Assembly: GCF_021044885.1 (NCBI RefSeq)
Contig: NZ_JAJNOD010000001.1
Location: 1,302,001-1,366,000 of the forward strand
DNA length: 64,000 bases
DNA from: Microbacterium nymphoidis
GTDB lineage: Bacteria; Actinomycetota; Actinomycetes; Actinomycetales; Microbacteriaceae
Reading direction: 5' to 3'
In this document: piece after piece, positions 31,965 to 42,600 of the stretch
Layout: every line of letters starts with the position of its first letter
Position numbering within the stretch: the first letter of the stretch is position 1
Translations under genes and position numbers: made by a program
Notes under the pieces: generated by a model
Told to the model about the DNA's origin: nothing
The model's database searches: none
Seen by the model: the letters and a program-made list of their open reading frames with translations, nothing else

Positions 31965-33401
31965 ATGAACGCAGCCGAGACCTCCCGTGCCGTCGCCGTC
32001 GCCGCCGTCGATCTGGGCGCCACCAGCGGTCGTGTGATCGTGGGCCGCATCGGCGCGGACACGCTCGAGATGACAGCCGTCGCCCGCTTCCCGAACGGCC
32101 CGGTCCCCCTGGCCTCCGGCCTGCACTGGGACTTCACGGCCCTGCTCGCTCACGTCCTGGCGGGTCTGCGCGCGGCACTGGGCGAGGCCCCGGAGATCGC
32201 CTCGATCGGCATCGACTCCTGGGCGGTGGACTACGCGCTGCTGCGCGGCGAGCGCATGCTCGGCGAGCCGTTCCACTACCGCGACCCCCGCACAGCGGAC
32301 GGCGTCGATCGCGTCCATGAGCGCATGCCCCACGACGAGCTCTTCCTCCGCAACGGCTTGCAGTTCCTCCCGTTCACCACGCTGTATCAGCTCGCCACGG
32401 AGGATCCGGCCGTTCTGGCGATCGCGGACCACCTGCTCCTCATCCCGGATCTGCTCGCTTTCCAGCTCACCGGCCAGCGCGTGAGCGAGCGCACGAACGC
32501 GTCGACCACGGGTCTGCTCAACGCGACGACGGGCGACTGGGACGAAGAGGTGCTCGCCGCTCTCGGCCTGGACCGTTCGCTGCTGGCACCGCTCATCTCC
32601 CCCGATGAGACCATCGGCGCGCTACGCGAGGATGTGGCGTCGACCATCGGTGCGACAGCACGAATGCACGTCACCGCTGTCGGCTCGCACGACACCGCCT
32701 CCGCCGTGGTCGCCGTCCCGATGGATCCGTCCACGGCGGCATACATCTCCTGCGGCACGTGGGGTCTGGTCGGCGTCGAGGTCGATTCCCCCGTGCTCAC
32801 GGCTGAGGTGCGCGACGCGCGGTTCACGAACGAGGGCGGTGTGGACGGACGCATTCGTCTGCTGCACAACGTGATGGGCCTCTGGCTGCTCAGCGAGACC
32901 GTACGCGCATGGGAGCGGGACGGTGCTGACATCGAGCTGCCCGCGCTCCTCGCCGAGGCCGCCGCCGTGACGGAGGACGTACCGGTGTTCGACGTGGACG
33001 ATCCGCGGTTCCTGGCCCCGGGGGACATGCCGGCCCGCATCACAGCCTGGTTCGAGGAACGGGGCATCGCGGCACCGGACGGCCGCGCGGCCCTCGCGCG
33101 GAGCATCATCGAATCCCTCGCGCAGGCCTTCGCCGACACAGCTCGCACCGCGGCCCGGCTCGGCGGCGTGGACCTGCAGACCATCCACCTGGTCGGGGGC
33201 GGGACGCTGAACGAGCTGCTCTGCCAGCGCACGGCCGATCGTTCCGGTCTGCCCGTGCTGGCGGGGCCCGTGGAGGCGACCGCGCTGGGGAACATCCTCA
33301 TTCAGGGACGTGCGCTCGGCGCCATCTCCGGCGACCTGCAGGCACTGCGCGACCTCGTGGCCCGCACGCACCCGCCGCGCCGCTACGACCCGGCGTCCTG
33401 A
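31965..33401 (+). CDS. rhaB: Rhamnulokinase
   Basis: A 478-residue FGGY kinase that phosphorylates L-rhamnulose to rhamnulose-1-phosphate. Seen: AAVDLGATSGRVIVGRI (phosphate loop with the GATSGR typical of RhaB), IGIDSWAVDYALL, GSHDTASAVVAVP with the catalytic Asp, and HLVGGGTLNELLCQRTAD for ATP binding. GAGGGA precedes the ATG. A LacI-type box upstream links it to the rhaM-rhaI regulator 9 kb away. Its stop faces the SGNH hydrolase gene across a family B palindrome. Confidence 0.92.
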   Translation: MNAAETSRAVAVAAVDLGATSGRVIVGRIGADTLEMTAVARFPNGPVPLASGLHWDFTALLAHVLAGLRAALGEAPEIASIGIDSWAVDYALLRGERMLGEPFHYRDPRTADGVDRVHERMPHDELFLRNGLQFLPFTTLYQLATEDPAVLAIADHLLLIPDLLAFQLTGQRVSERTNASTTGLLNATTGDWDEEVLAALGLDRSLLAPLISPDETIGALREDVASTIGATARMHVTAVGSHDTASAVVAVPMDPSTAAYISCGTWGLVGVEVDSPVLTAEVRDARFTNEGGVDGRIRLLHNVMGLWLLSETVRAWERDGADIELPALLAEAAAVTEDVPVFDVDDPRFLAPGDMPARITAWFEERGIAAPDGRAALARSIIESLAQAFADTARTAARLGGVDLQTIHLVGGGTLNELLCQRTADRSGLPVLAGPVEATALGNILIQGRALGAISGDLQALRDLVARTHPPRRYDPAS

Positions 33402-33404
33402 CCC

Positions 33405-33467
33405 GTTTCATTGCGCGCGATTCGCGCCTATCCGGCGGGATTTCGAACCATTCGCGCGCGATGAAAC
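33405..33467. repeat. Family B long palindrome, copy 3
   Basis: GTTTCATTGCGCGCGA (33405-33420) pairs with TCGCGCGCGATGAAAC (33452-33467) with one mismatch. The reverse complement of its inner part (TGGTTCGAAATCCCGCCGGA) resembles TGGCTCCAAAACCGTCGGAA of copy 1. It fills the gap between convergent rhaB and the SGNH gene. Confidence 0.75.
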
Positions 33468-33470
33468 CGG

Positions 33471-34262
33471 TTAGACGCAGGGGATGTCGTCCCACCCGTC
33501 GGCAAGCAGCCGCTCACGGATCACCTTCGAGAAGATCTTGTAGCCGTCATCGTTCAGGTGGATCCCGTCCGGACGGAACAGCGCGGCGTTCGGGGCACTC
33601 CCGCCCCCGAGCAACGGAGTCTCCGTATCGATGTACCGCAGCGTCCCGTCCGCCGAAGCGAGCGAAGCGATCGACGCGCTCACGGCGTTGAAGTCCTTCG
33701 CGTTGCGTGCCCGAGCGGGCACGTCGTTGATCGAGACGAAGTAGATGACCACACCCGGCAGGCGCTGGCTCGCCTCGGCGACGAACGCCTGCACATCCGC
33801 GACCACATCCGCCGGCTTGCCGCCGATGGCGACATCGTTCGCGCCCGAGTACAGCACGATGACCTGCGGCTTCACGGTGGGGATGATCCGGCGGATGTAC
33901 TGCAACTGGTCCTTCATCGTGGTGGCCCCGATGCCGATGTTCTCCGTGCGCAGCGGTTTCAGGTCCGTATCGGAGCTCTTCCACTCGTCCACCGTGGAGC
34001 TGCCGGTGAGCAGGATCAGCGGCTTCTCCTGCGGAGTGCACAGAGCCGTGACCGGCTTCGGAGACGGGGTGCCGATGGCACGCGGGCGGGGCGGCTCGGC
34101 ACGCGTGACGGCCACATCGGGAAGCCGCGACCACCAGCCGACGCCTGCGCCGATTCCCAGCAGCAGCGCGGCCGTGAGCACCGAGCCGAGGAGTATGCGC
34201 AGCACGCGCCAGATCTGCCGCGGAGGACGCGCGTGAGCGGCATGAGCCAGTCGTGCGCCCAT
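33471..34262 (-). CDS. Membrane-anchored SGNH/GDSL-family hydrolase
   Basis: A 263-residue protein with a single N-terminal transmembrane helix (ILLGSVLTAALLLGIGAGVGW) and an extracellular SGNH hydrolase domain: ILLTGSSTVDEW (block I serine), IGIGATTMKDQL, VLYSGANDVAIGG (block III Asn) and DGIHLNDDGY (catalytic Asp and His). Block I reads TGSS rather than GDS. Such enzymes remove acyl groups from lipids or cell-wall polysaccharides. GAGGAGGGG precedes the ATG. It ends against rhaB in a tail-to-tail arrangement. Confidence 0.87.
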   Translation of the reverse strand: MGARLAHAAHARPPRQIWRVLRILLGSVLTAALLLGIGAGVGWWSRLPDVAVTRAEPPRPRAIGTPSPKPVTALCTPQEKPLILLTGSSTVDEWKSSDTDLKPLRTENIGIGATTMKDQLQYIRRIIPTVKPQVIVLYSGANDVAIGGKPADVVADVQAFVAEASQRLPGVVIYFVSINDVPARARNAKDFNAVSASIASLASADGTLRYIDTETPLLGGGSAPNAALFRPDGIHLNDDGYKIFSKVIRERLLADGWDDIPCV

Positions 34263-34377
34263 CAACCCCTCCTCACCGTTCCACCCTAAATGTCGGCAGG
34301 CACCCGGAACGTCTCACGGCACGGGCGCCGCAGCACAATCAGGGGAAAACTCAGGGTCGTCCCACCCGGAAAAGAAG

Positions 34378-34411
34378 GATCCGCGGCCCCGGAGCACCGG
34401 AGCCGCGGATC
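34378..34411 (-). terminator. Rho-independent terminator after rocD
   Basis: GATCCGCGGC (34378-34387) pairs with GCCGCGGATC (34402-34411) with an inner CCGG stem. On the minus strand it is followed by the T-rich CTTCTTTTCC. Confidence 0.85.
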
Positions 34412-34423
34412 ACGACCGCTGTC

Positions 34424-35635
34424 TCAGTCGCCGAGCACGAGGTGCAGCTGCTCCACCGCCCAGTCGAGCTCGGTGGCCCGCACGACGATCGGCGGTGCGA
34501 TGCGCACCGTCTGACCGTGGGTGTCCTTCACCAGGACGCCGCGTTCGAGCAGCTTTTCGGCGACCTCACGCCCGGTGCCGCGGGCCGGGTCGATGTCGAC
34601 GCCGGCCCAGAGGCCCGCCACGCGGACGGCGGTGACACCGTGGCCGACCAGCGCATGCAGCTTCTCGGACAGGTGCTCCCCCAGCGTGCGAGCGCGTTCC
34701 TGGAACTCGCCCGTGGCCAGCATCGACACCACCTGCAGGCCCACGGCTGCCGCCAGCGGGTTGCCACCGAAGGTCGAGCCGTGCTCACCGGGGCGGATGA
34801 CCCCGAGCACATCGGCGTTCGCCGCGACCGCGGACACCGGCAGCACGCCACCGCCGAGCGCCTTGCCCAGCAGGTACATGTCGGGAACGACACCCTCGCG
34901 GTCGCACGCGAAGGTGGTGCCGACGCGCGCCAGACCGGACTGGATCTCATCGGCGATGAACAGCACGTTGCGCTCCGCGGTGATCGCGCGGATCTCCCGC
35001 AGGTAGCCGTCGGGCGGGATGATCACGCCCGCCTCACCCTGGATCGGCTCGACGAGCACCGCCACGGTGTCGTCATCGATCGCGGCACGGATCGCCTCGG
35101 AATCACCGAACGGCACACGGACGAAGCCCGGTGTGAAGGGGCCGAAGCCCTCGCGGGCGGTCGGGTCGTCGCTGAAGCTGACGATCGTGGTGGTGCGGCC
35201 GTGGAAGTTGCCGTCGGCCACGATGATCTTGGCGCGACCCTCGGCGGCGCCCTTGACCCGGTAGCCCCATGCGCGTGCCACCTTGATGCCGGTCTCCACG
35301 GCCTCGGCCCCGGTGTTCATCGGCAACACCATGTCCTTGCCGCAGAGCGACGCCAGCGCCTCGGCGAACGGACCGAGCTGATCGTTGTGGAACGCCCGGC
35401 TGGTCAGGGTGAGGCGGTCCAGCTGACGGTGAGCCGCTGCGAGGATCGCCGGGTGCCCGTGCCCGAAGTTCAGCGCGGAGTACGCCGAGAGCAGGTCTAG
35501 GTAGCGCTTGCCCTCGACATCGGTCACCCACGCACCCTCGCCGTGCGACACGGAGACGGGAAGCGGGTGGTAGTTGTGAGCGAGGTGGTCCTCACCGGGG
35601 AAGACGACCTCGGCGGCGACAGCGGTGTCGGTCAT
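34424..35635 (-). CDS. rocD: Ornithine aminotransferase
   Basis: A 403-residue PLP enzyme converting ornithine to glutamate-5-semialdehyde. Seen: LDLLSAYSALNFGHGHPAIL, MNTGAEAVETGIKVARAWGY, the PLP region FIADEIQSGLARVGT, and the Schiff-base lysine in YLLGKALGGGVLPVSA. These are characteristic of RocD rather than acetylornithine aminotransferase. The ATG at 35635 overlaps the stop of the preceding amidinohydrolase gene (ATGA), so the two act in one operon, ending in a good terminator. Confidence 0.92.
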   Translation of the reverse strand: MTDTAVAAEVVFPGEDHLAHNYHPLPVSVSHGEGAWVTDVEGKRYLDLLSAYSALNFGHGHPAILAAAHRQLDRLTLTSRAFHNDQLGPFAEALASLCGKDMVLPMNTGAEAVETGIKVARAWGYRVKGAAEGRAKIIVADGNFHGRTTTIVSFSDDPTAREGFGPFTPGFVRVPFGDSEAIRAAIDDDTVAVLVEPIQGEAGVIIPPDGYLREIRAITAERNVLFIADEIQSGLARVGTTFACDREGVVPDMYLLGKALGGGVLPVSAVAANADVLGVIRPGEHGSTFGGNPLAAAVGLQVVSMLATGEFQERARTLGEHLSEKLHALVGHGVTAVRVAGLWAGVDIDPARGTGREVAEKLLERGVLVKDTHGQTVRIAPPIVVRATELDWAVEQLHLVLGD

Positions 35636-36513
35636 GATCCGGCCCCGCGCAGCTCCAGGGTGCAGCACTTGATGCCGCCGCCGCCGAGCAGCAGCTCGGA
35701 CAGGTCGACCAGGTGCGGCACGTACCCGCGCTCGCGCAGCTGCTTCTCGAAGCCGGTGGCGCGCGGGGAGATGATGACGTTGCGTCCGTCGCTGGCGGAG
35801 TTCAGCCCGAACACCGCGCCGTCCTCATCGGAGACCAGGATCGCGTTCGGGAAGCGCTCGGCAAGGATCGCCCGGCTGCGCTCGTCGAAGGCGTGCGGCA
35901 AGTAGGCGACGCCCACCTCGGCGCCGGGCTCGACGACCGGGTCGAGGATCGCGAGTGCGGTGTCCAGGTGGTAGAAGCGCGGGTCGACCAGCGTGAGCGA
36001 GACCACCTCGCGACCGAAGATCTCGCGCAGCTCGTCCTGGCTAGCATCGCTGGAGCGGAAGCCCACTCCGGCGAGGATCACGTCACCGGCGAGCAGGAAG
36101 TCACCCTCGCCCTCGTTGGTCTCGCGCGGCTCACGGGTGTCGTACCCCTGTGCGCGGAACCACTCGATGAACGCCGGCCCCTCACCCTGGCGCTCGACGT
36201 AGCGGAACTTCGGCCCGTAGGCGATGCCGTCGATCAGGAAGCCGCCGTTGGCCGTGTAGACCATGTCCGGGTAGCCGGGAAGAGGATCGATCAGCTCGAC
36301 CTCATGACCGAGCTCCAGATACAGGTCGTACAGCTTCTGCCACTGGGCCACGGCCTTGGCCGTATCGGTGGGCTGCGCGGGGTCCATCCACGGGTTGATC
36401 GTGTAGTCCACGGTGAAGTGCTCGGGCCGGCACATCAGGTAGCGACGGTGCTGAGCCACCCGCTCGGGGGCGAGTTCGACCGTGGCGGACGGGGCGGTTT
36501 CCTGCGTCGACAT
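35632..36513 (-). CDS. Guanidino-group hydrolase (dimethylargininase or arginine dihydrolase type)
   Basis: A 293-residue enzyme of the amidinotransferase/arginine-deiminase fold. Seen: YPDMVYTANGGFLIDG, RETNEGEGDFLLAGD, FYHLDTALAIL with the catalytic His, and GGGGIKCCTLEL with the catalytic Cys near the C-terminus. It would hydrolyse the guanidino group of arginine or methylarginine. The coupling to rocD suggests that the pair turns arginine into ornithine and then glutamate semialdehyde; this would need a dihydrolase (ArgZ-like) rather than a plain dimethylargininase. AGGAG lies 4 nt before the ATG. Confidence 0.82.
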   Translation of the reverse strand: MSTQETAPSATVELAPERVAQHRRYLMCRPEHFTVDYTINPWMDPAQPTDTAKAVAQWQKLYDLYLELGHEVELIDPLPGYPDMVYTANGGFLIDGIAYGPKFRYVERQGEGPAFIEWFRAQGYDTREPRETNEGEGDFLLAGDVILAGVGFRSSDASQDELREIFGREVVSLTLVDPRFYHLDTALAILDPVVEPGAEVGVAYLPHAFDERSRAILAERFPNAILVSDEDGAVFGLNSASDGRNVIISPRATGFEKQLRERGYVPHLVDLSELLLGGGGIKCCTLELRGAGS

Positions 36514-36646
36514 ATGTCTCCTCATGAGAGTGCGGCGGACGCTGTCCAGGGGCTCGGCGGAGCTGTGTGAAGCCGGCGATCCGAGCACGCCGACTCCATT
36601 ATCCCCAACCGACCGCCATCGCGGAAGCCGCAACCCCATCGAAAAC

Positions 36647-36686
36647 GGCGGAGCGCTGCGCGGAAGGACCCGCGCAGCGCTCCGCC
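36647..36686 (-). terminator. Rho-independent terminator of the giant surface-protein gene
   Basis: A perfect 17-bp stem (36647-36663 and 36670-36686) with a 6-nt loop, 7 bp after the stop codon, followed on the minus strand by GTTTTC. The remaining gap to 36514 holds only the upstream region of the arginine operon. Confidence 0.88.
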
Positions 36687-36693
36687 TCTCGTT

Positions 36694-39600
36694 TCAGGAA
36701 CGTCCGGTGCTGCGACGCCGATGACGCAGCACCAGCAGCACGCCCAGGCCCATGATCGCGATGGCCACCAGCAGCGCTGTTCCCAGCCCCTGGCTTCCGG
36801 TGACCGCCAGGAGCGTGACACCGACGTTCGCCTCGGAGGACGCCCGTCCCGCATCGGAGGGATCACCGAAGGTGTGGTAGTCGACCACCGCCGTGTTGCT
36901 GATCCGGCTGAACTTCACCTGCGGGTCCACGACCGTGGAGATCTTCACCGTCGGCGCCTGCGACACGCCCTCGTCGCCCTGCGGCTGGAGTGGACCGAAC
37001 AGGGTGCAGGTGAGGGTCCCGCCATACCCGCGTGCGCTCGCCCCGCTCACGGTGCAGTCCTTCCAGTTCGGGAAGACGCTGGTGTCGCCCTTGCCCTGCC
37101 AGGTCACCCCGGTCACCTTCAGGGTGTCGGGGATCTCGTCGGTGAGGACGACTCCCTCCGCCGCCGAGTCGTCGGAGACGTTGCGGATCGCGATCGACCA
37201 GTCCACGGCCCCGCCGCCCGTGGTCATCGAACGATCAGCGATCTTGTAGATGGCGAGTTTCGTGTGCCGCGGCACGGCGCACGACGGGGTCGCCGGCGGA
37301 TACCCGGTGGTGAAGGTGAGCGTGGGGTTCACCGAGAAGGTGATCGTGGTCTCACCGCGCCACGCGTAGTCCAGCTCGCTGTCGTCGAGGATGAGTCCGT
37401 TGTACACGTGGCTGGCCACCTGCTCGGGAGTCATCACGGTGGTCGTTCCCGGGATGTAGTAGCCCCGGCCGTCCGGCGTGTAGTCCGATGCCCGCAGCAT
37501 CCGCCAGCCCGGATAGTCGATGCTGACCCCACTGGGGGTGAACTCCGCTCCCGGCCACGCGATCAGGTCGCTCCACTCGCTGGTGCCGCCCGGCGCCGTC
37601 AGCACCACGTCCGGCGGGCGGGTGGTGGATGTCCCGGTGTCGGGTGTCCAGCGGAACTCGATCGGCTCGTCGGCGAGTGTGGACGACTTGCGGATCGTCC
37701 ATCCCAGCATCGGGGCGTCACCGTCACAGCTGGTGAACACCACGGCCGCGATGTCGCGGGTGGGAACGGTGGCCGTGTCGCAGTTGTCGCTCGTGACCTC
37801 GTCCCCGGCGATCGACACGCAGGCCGTATTGTCGAGCTTCTCGACGGGGGCCGGCGCCTCGGGAGTGGAACCCGGGGGAAGGACCGCCTGGCCGGTCACG
37901 GCGACGAAGGTGACGTGGATGATGATCTGCGCGGACGCACCCGGAGCGAGGCCGCTCAGCACGAGGTTCACACCCGATTCGTCGAAGCCCGGCTCCGGGC
38001 CCCAGGTGACGCCGTCGCCGACCACCTGGACCGCGTCGATCCGCACCCGCTCTGGGATGTCGGTGTCGGTCACACTCACCTCGTTCGCGGTGCGGGTGCC
38101 GTTGTTGGTCACGGTCAGCACGTAGGAGAACGCGTCACCCGGCTCCACAGAGGTCTCACCCTCGGCAAGCTGCGCCGTCTTCGTCAGAGAGACGTCGATG
38201 ACCTCCACCACGGCGCAGGCGCGGGATTCCTCGGTCACCGCTCCGCTGGTCAGCGTCGCGCCATTCCACACGACCGCTCCCGACCCGTCGTCGCAGGGCT
38301 CCACGACGACCGGCGCATCGGTGCGCTTCACGGTGGCACTGATGATCCAGCTGTGCGCAGCACTCGCGGTGGTGAGCACACCATCCGAGATGAGCGTCCA
38401 GGACCCCGTGCCGTCCCACTCCGGGGCCGATGGCGCGGGGCTTCCGGGCTCGGCCACGGCGCTCCAGTCGCCGACCAGCGCCAGGCTCGCGGGGAGTTCC
38501 GGCATGTCAGTGACGGAGTAGTGCACGCTCGTGCCAGCGGGGATCGGTGTGGGGCTGGCGACATCCACGCGGTACGAGATCGTCCACGTCCCGTCGCCGG
38601 CGCGAGCCGAGGAGATCGCCGACTTCTGGATCGTCGGGATGATCGGTTCCGCGCAGGCCTCGGCCTCGTGCTCGCCCAGGCGGTCCGAGGTGAGCACGAC
38701 GGTGTTCAGGAAGCCGCCAGAATCTCCCTCGCCGCCGCCGTAACAGGCGATGGTGGCGTCATCGACGGCCGCCGGGGTCACCGTGGCGATGGCGGTGACG
38801 GTGTAGACCTCGGTCGTGCCGGCAGCCACCGACGCATCGGACGCGAGCTGTGCCGAGTGATCGTCTCCAAAGGCCCCACTGCGTCCGGCGCCGCTCCACG
38901 TGGCCTCGTCGACCGTGATGCCGTCACCGAAGTCGAGGGTGTCCACGAGGTCGTAGGTGTAGGCGACGCGCCCGGTGTTGGCCACCCGCACCTCGTACAC
39001 CACGCTCCAGGTTCCGTCGGCGTTCTGCGTGTTCGACAGCACCGTCTTGGTGACCGCCCCGTCGGCGGGGATCGCGGTGTTCACGATCCGGCACGTGACG
39101 TCCGTGCCGTCCGGCAGCGTGACGGAGCCGTCGGTCACGGCGATCTCGCCGTCCCCGGCCCGGCACTGCCAGGTGCCGGAGTCGTAGTCGGAGGGTCCGG
39201 ACTCGTGCAGCCGGTAGGCCACACCGCTCTGCACCGAACCGCTGATGCTCGCCTCGCCGTCCTCGCCCAGGGCTCCGGTTCCGTTGATCGCGAATCCGGC
39301 ATCGGTCGACGCGGACAGCGTCCACTCGTCGGCCGAACGCGTGCCACCCGCGGCGTTGTCGACGCTCTTCACGAGCGTGAGGGTGACGGGCTGGGCCGTG
39401 TTGGTGAACGTGCATGTGGCAGATTCACCCTCGTGGAGCACGAGATGGGGAGCATCGACCGATACCTCCCCCGTCGTGCAGGAGAGATCGGTGAGCGCGT
39501 ATCCCACGGGTCCCGCCAGCTCGCTCAGTGTGTATTCCCCCGCCGGAACCGCGCGGGTCTCACCGCTGTCGAAGGCGAAGTCGTCCGACCCCGTCGACGC

Positions 39601-42600
39601 GACCAGACGCTGGTTCCAGTCGGCCGGCACCGCGGTGCCGCCCGCGTTCGCGGTGAGCTTCTTCACCAGGGTGAGGGAAGCGGGCTGATCCACATTGCGG
39701 AAGGTGCAGGTGACGTCCTCTCCGATGGCGAGCACGAGCTGCGGGTCATCGGCGGAGACGGAGCGCTCGCCCGTGCACGACAGGTCCTCCAGCGAGTACC
39801 CGCCCGGCCCCGATTCGGAGAGCGTGTAGGTCGCGCCGGCCTTCGCATCCCGCGTGCCGGAGCCGATGACCAGCACGTTCGGGCCACCCGGTGTGCGAGC
39901 CTCCAGCGTCCAGTCGTCCGCCGTGGCGGTGCCGCCGTTGCGGTGCTCCACGGTCTTCACCAGGGTGAGCCGCGGGGCCACGTCGTCGTTCGTGAAGGTG
40001 CAAACCACATGCTGGCCGACACCGATCATCACGGTCGGGTTCTGCGGCGAGACGTCGCCGGTATCGCAGGACAGCCCGGTGAGCGTGTAGCCCGCAGGAC
40101 CCGCGAGCTCGGCCAGGCCGTACGAGCCGGCCGGAACGCTCTGTGTCTCACCGCTGTCGAACAGCACCGCCGCGGCGTCACCCGACCGTGCGGTCAGCAG
40201 CTGGTTCCAGTCGGACGGCACAGCCGAGCCACCGTCGTCATTCACCACCGACTTCACGAGCGTCAGCGAACCGGGCGCGTCCGTGTTCGTGAACGTGCAC
40301 GTCACGTTCTCGCCCGTGCCGAGTGTGATGGTGTCCGCGTCGATGCTCGTCTCGTGTCCGCCTGTGCAGGCGAGGCCGGTCAGCGTGTAGCCGCTCGGCC
40401 CTCCGGACTCGGACAGCGTGTACTCCGTGTTCGCCCGTACCGTGCCACTCGCGGGCGTGGTGCCGCCGACGGCGACCGTTCCGTCCGCCGCGGCGGACAG
40501 TGACCACTCACCCGCGGTGGCCGTACCGCCATTGGCGTTCACGACCTCCTTCACCAGTGTGAGCGTCGGCGCGACGTCGTCGTTCGTGAACGTGCACGTC
40601 ACGAGGTCGCCGAGTCCGACAGTCACCGTCGGGTTCGCCAGGGAGGTGTTCTGCCCGTCACAGCTCAGCGCCGTGAGCGCGTAGCCTGCGGGCCCGGCCC
40701 CCTCGGAAAGCTCGAACACCCCCGGACCGACCTCGATGGTCTCCCCGGAGTCGAAGGCCGTCGTGTCCGGGCCGTTCGCAGCGGTGAGCAGCTGGTCCCA
40801 GTCCGCGGCCACGGCATCGCCGCCGTCATCGGTGATCACGCTCTTCACGAGCCGGAGCCTCGCCGGCTGATCGGCGTTCGTGAACGCACAGGTGACGTCG
40901 TCACCGGGCAGCAGCGTCACCGTCGGGTCAGCGGGAGATCCGTCTCCGTTGGTGCAGGAGATGTCACTGAGCTCGTAGCCGGGCACATCGCCCTGCTCCT
41001 CCAGCGTGTAGGGGACGTTCGCGGTGACCTCGCCGGAGACCCCGCTCGTTCCGCTGAGAACGGGCAGGTCCGCTGCCGTGGCCGACAGCTCCCAGGCCGA
41101 GGCGTCGGCGGTGCCGCCGTGGCGGTTGTCGACGGTCTTCATGAGCGTCAGCTTCGGGGCGATGTCGTCGTTCGTGAACGTGCAGGTCACGTTCTGCCCG
41201 GGCTGCAGTGTGATCACCGCGTCGTCGAGCGGGGCGGCCGACCCGACGCAGCTGAGGTCCGTCTGGGCATAGCCCGACAGCTGCTGCTCGGACAGCGCGT
41301 AATCGCCCGCAGCGACGGAGCGCGTCTGGTTGTGCAGATAGGTGACCGTCTCACCGTCGGCGGTCGCCGACAGCAGGCCCGACCAGTCGCCCGGCTGGCG
41401 CGTGCCGCCGTTGTCGTTGATCACGTCCTTGCGCAGCGTCAGCGTGGGGGCGATGTCGTCGTTCGTGAACGTACAGGTGACGTGCTCGCCGAGTGCGAGG
41501 GTGAGGGTGCGGGAGTCGACGGAGACGGCGTGCCCGTTGTCGCAGCTCAGCGCCGTCAGCGCGTATCCCGACGGTCCGTTCTCCGCCAGCACGTAGGGCA
41601 CACCGGCACGGGCGGGAGATGCGGCACCACTCGCCAGCGAGATGGCGGGAGCACCTGAACCCGTTGCCGTCAGCGTCCAGTCCGACGCCGCAGCGGTTCC
41701 GCCGTCGTCGTTCACGACCTGCTTGATGAGGGTGAGGCTGGCCGCCTCGTCGTCGTTGACGAACCGGTAGGCGTCGGACCCGAGGGCGTCGACGACCACC
41801 TCCCACTCGCCGTCCCCGTTCACCCGCGGATAGACGCCCGGCTGCCCGGAGTCGGCGACATCCACCCAGTCCCCATCGACCAGCCGCTGCAGCCCAGTGT
41901 TCTGATACCCGGGCATCGACGATTCGGTCAGGGTGTAGACGTGACCGGGACGCACCGGGAACGTGTTCGCGGTGGCGGGCGTTTCGGCCCCCGTCACCGT
42001 CGTAGCGGTCAGACCCGCCAGCGGCTCCGGGGTTGCGGTCAGGGAGAAGTCGGCTGCCACGGCCGTGCCGCCGTCGTCGTTCGTGACCGTCTTGCCCACC
42101 GACAGCGACGCCCCGCGGTTGACGGCGGTGCACGCGAGGCGGGTGCCGAGCGCAACGGTGGCCTGCGTCGTGTTCTGCGGCTGCCCCAGCGGCGCGCCGT
42201 TCGCATCCACCGCCACACAGCTCCAGGTGGCGAGCACGTACAGCGCGGATCCGCCGCTCTCCGAGAGCGTGTAGACCGTATCGGGTGTCACCGGGTGCGT
42301 GACACCGCTCGTTCCCGGCTCGAAGGCGATCGAGCCCTGCGGCCCGGTCGCGGCCAGCGTCCAGCCGCTCGGGTCAGCGGTGCCACCCTCCACCTGCTTC
42401 ACCAGGGTGAGGCTGGCGCCGCAGGTGAGGGTGTTCACCACCGTGTAGGCGTTCTTCGACGCGTCGGCGACCAGGACCGGGCTGAACGGCAGCGCAGTGG
42501 CCACCGTGGCGCCCGCGGCGTCGCGGACGATCACACCCGACGACGTGCACTGATCGAGGTTCGGCGGGATGGTGACGGTCTCCGCAATGGCGATCGCGTT

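Noticed and set aside
36721..40503. A 1,260-codon open frame opposite the giant surface-protein gene
   Set aside because: It is antisense to a gene with clear domains, is rich in Arg, Gly, Val and His as expected for a GC-rich shadow frame, and has no recognisable domain. Further long frames lie opposite the same gene.
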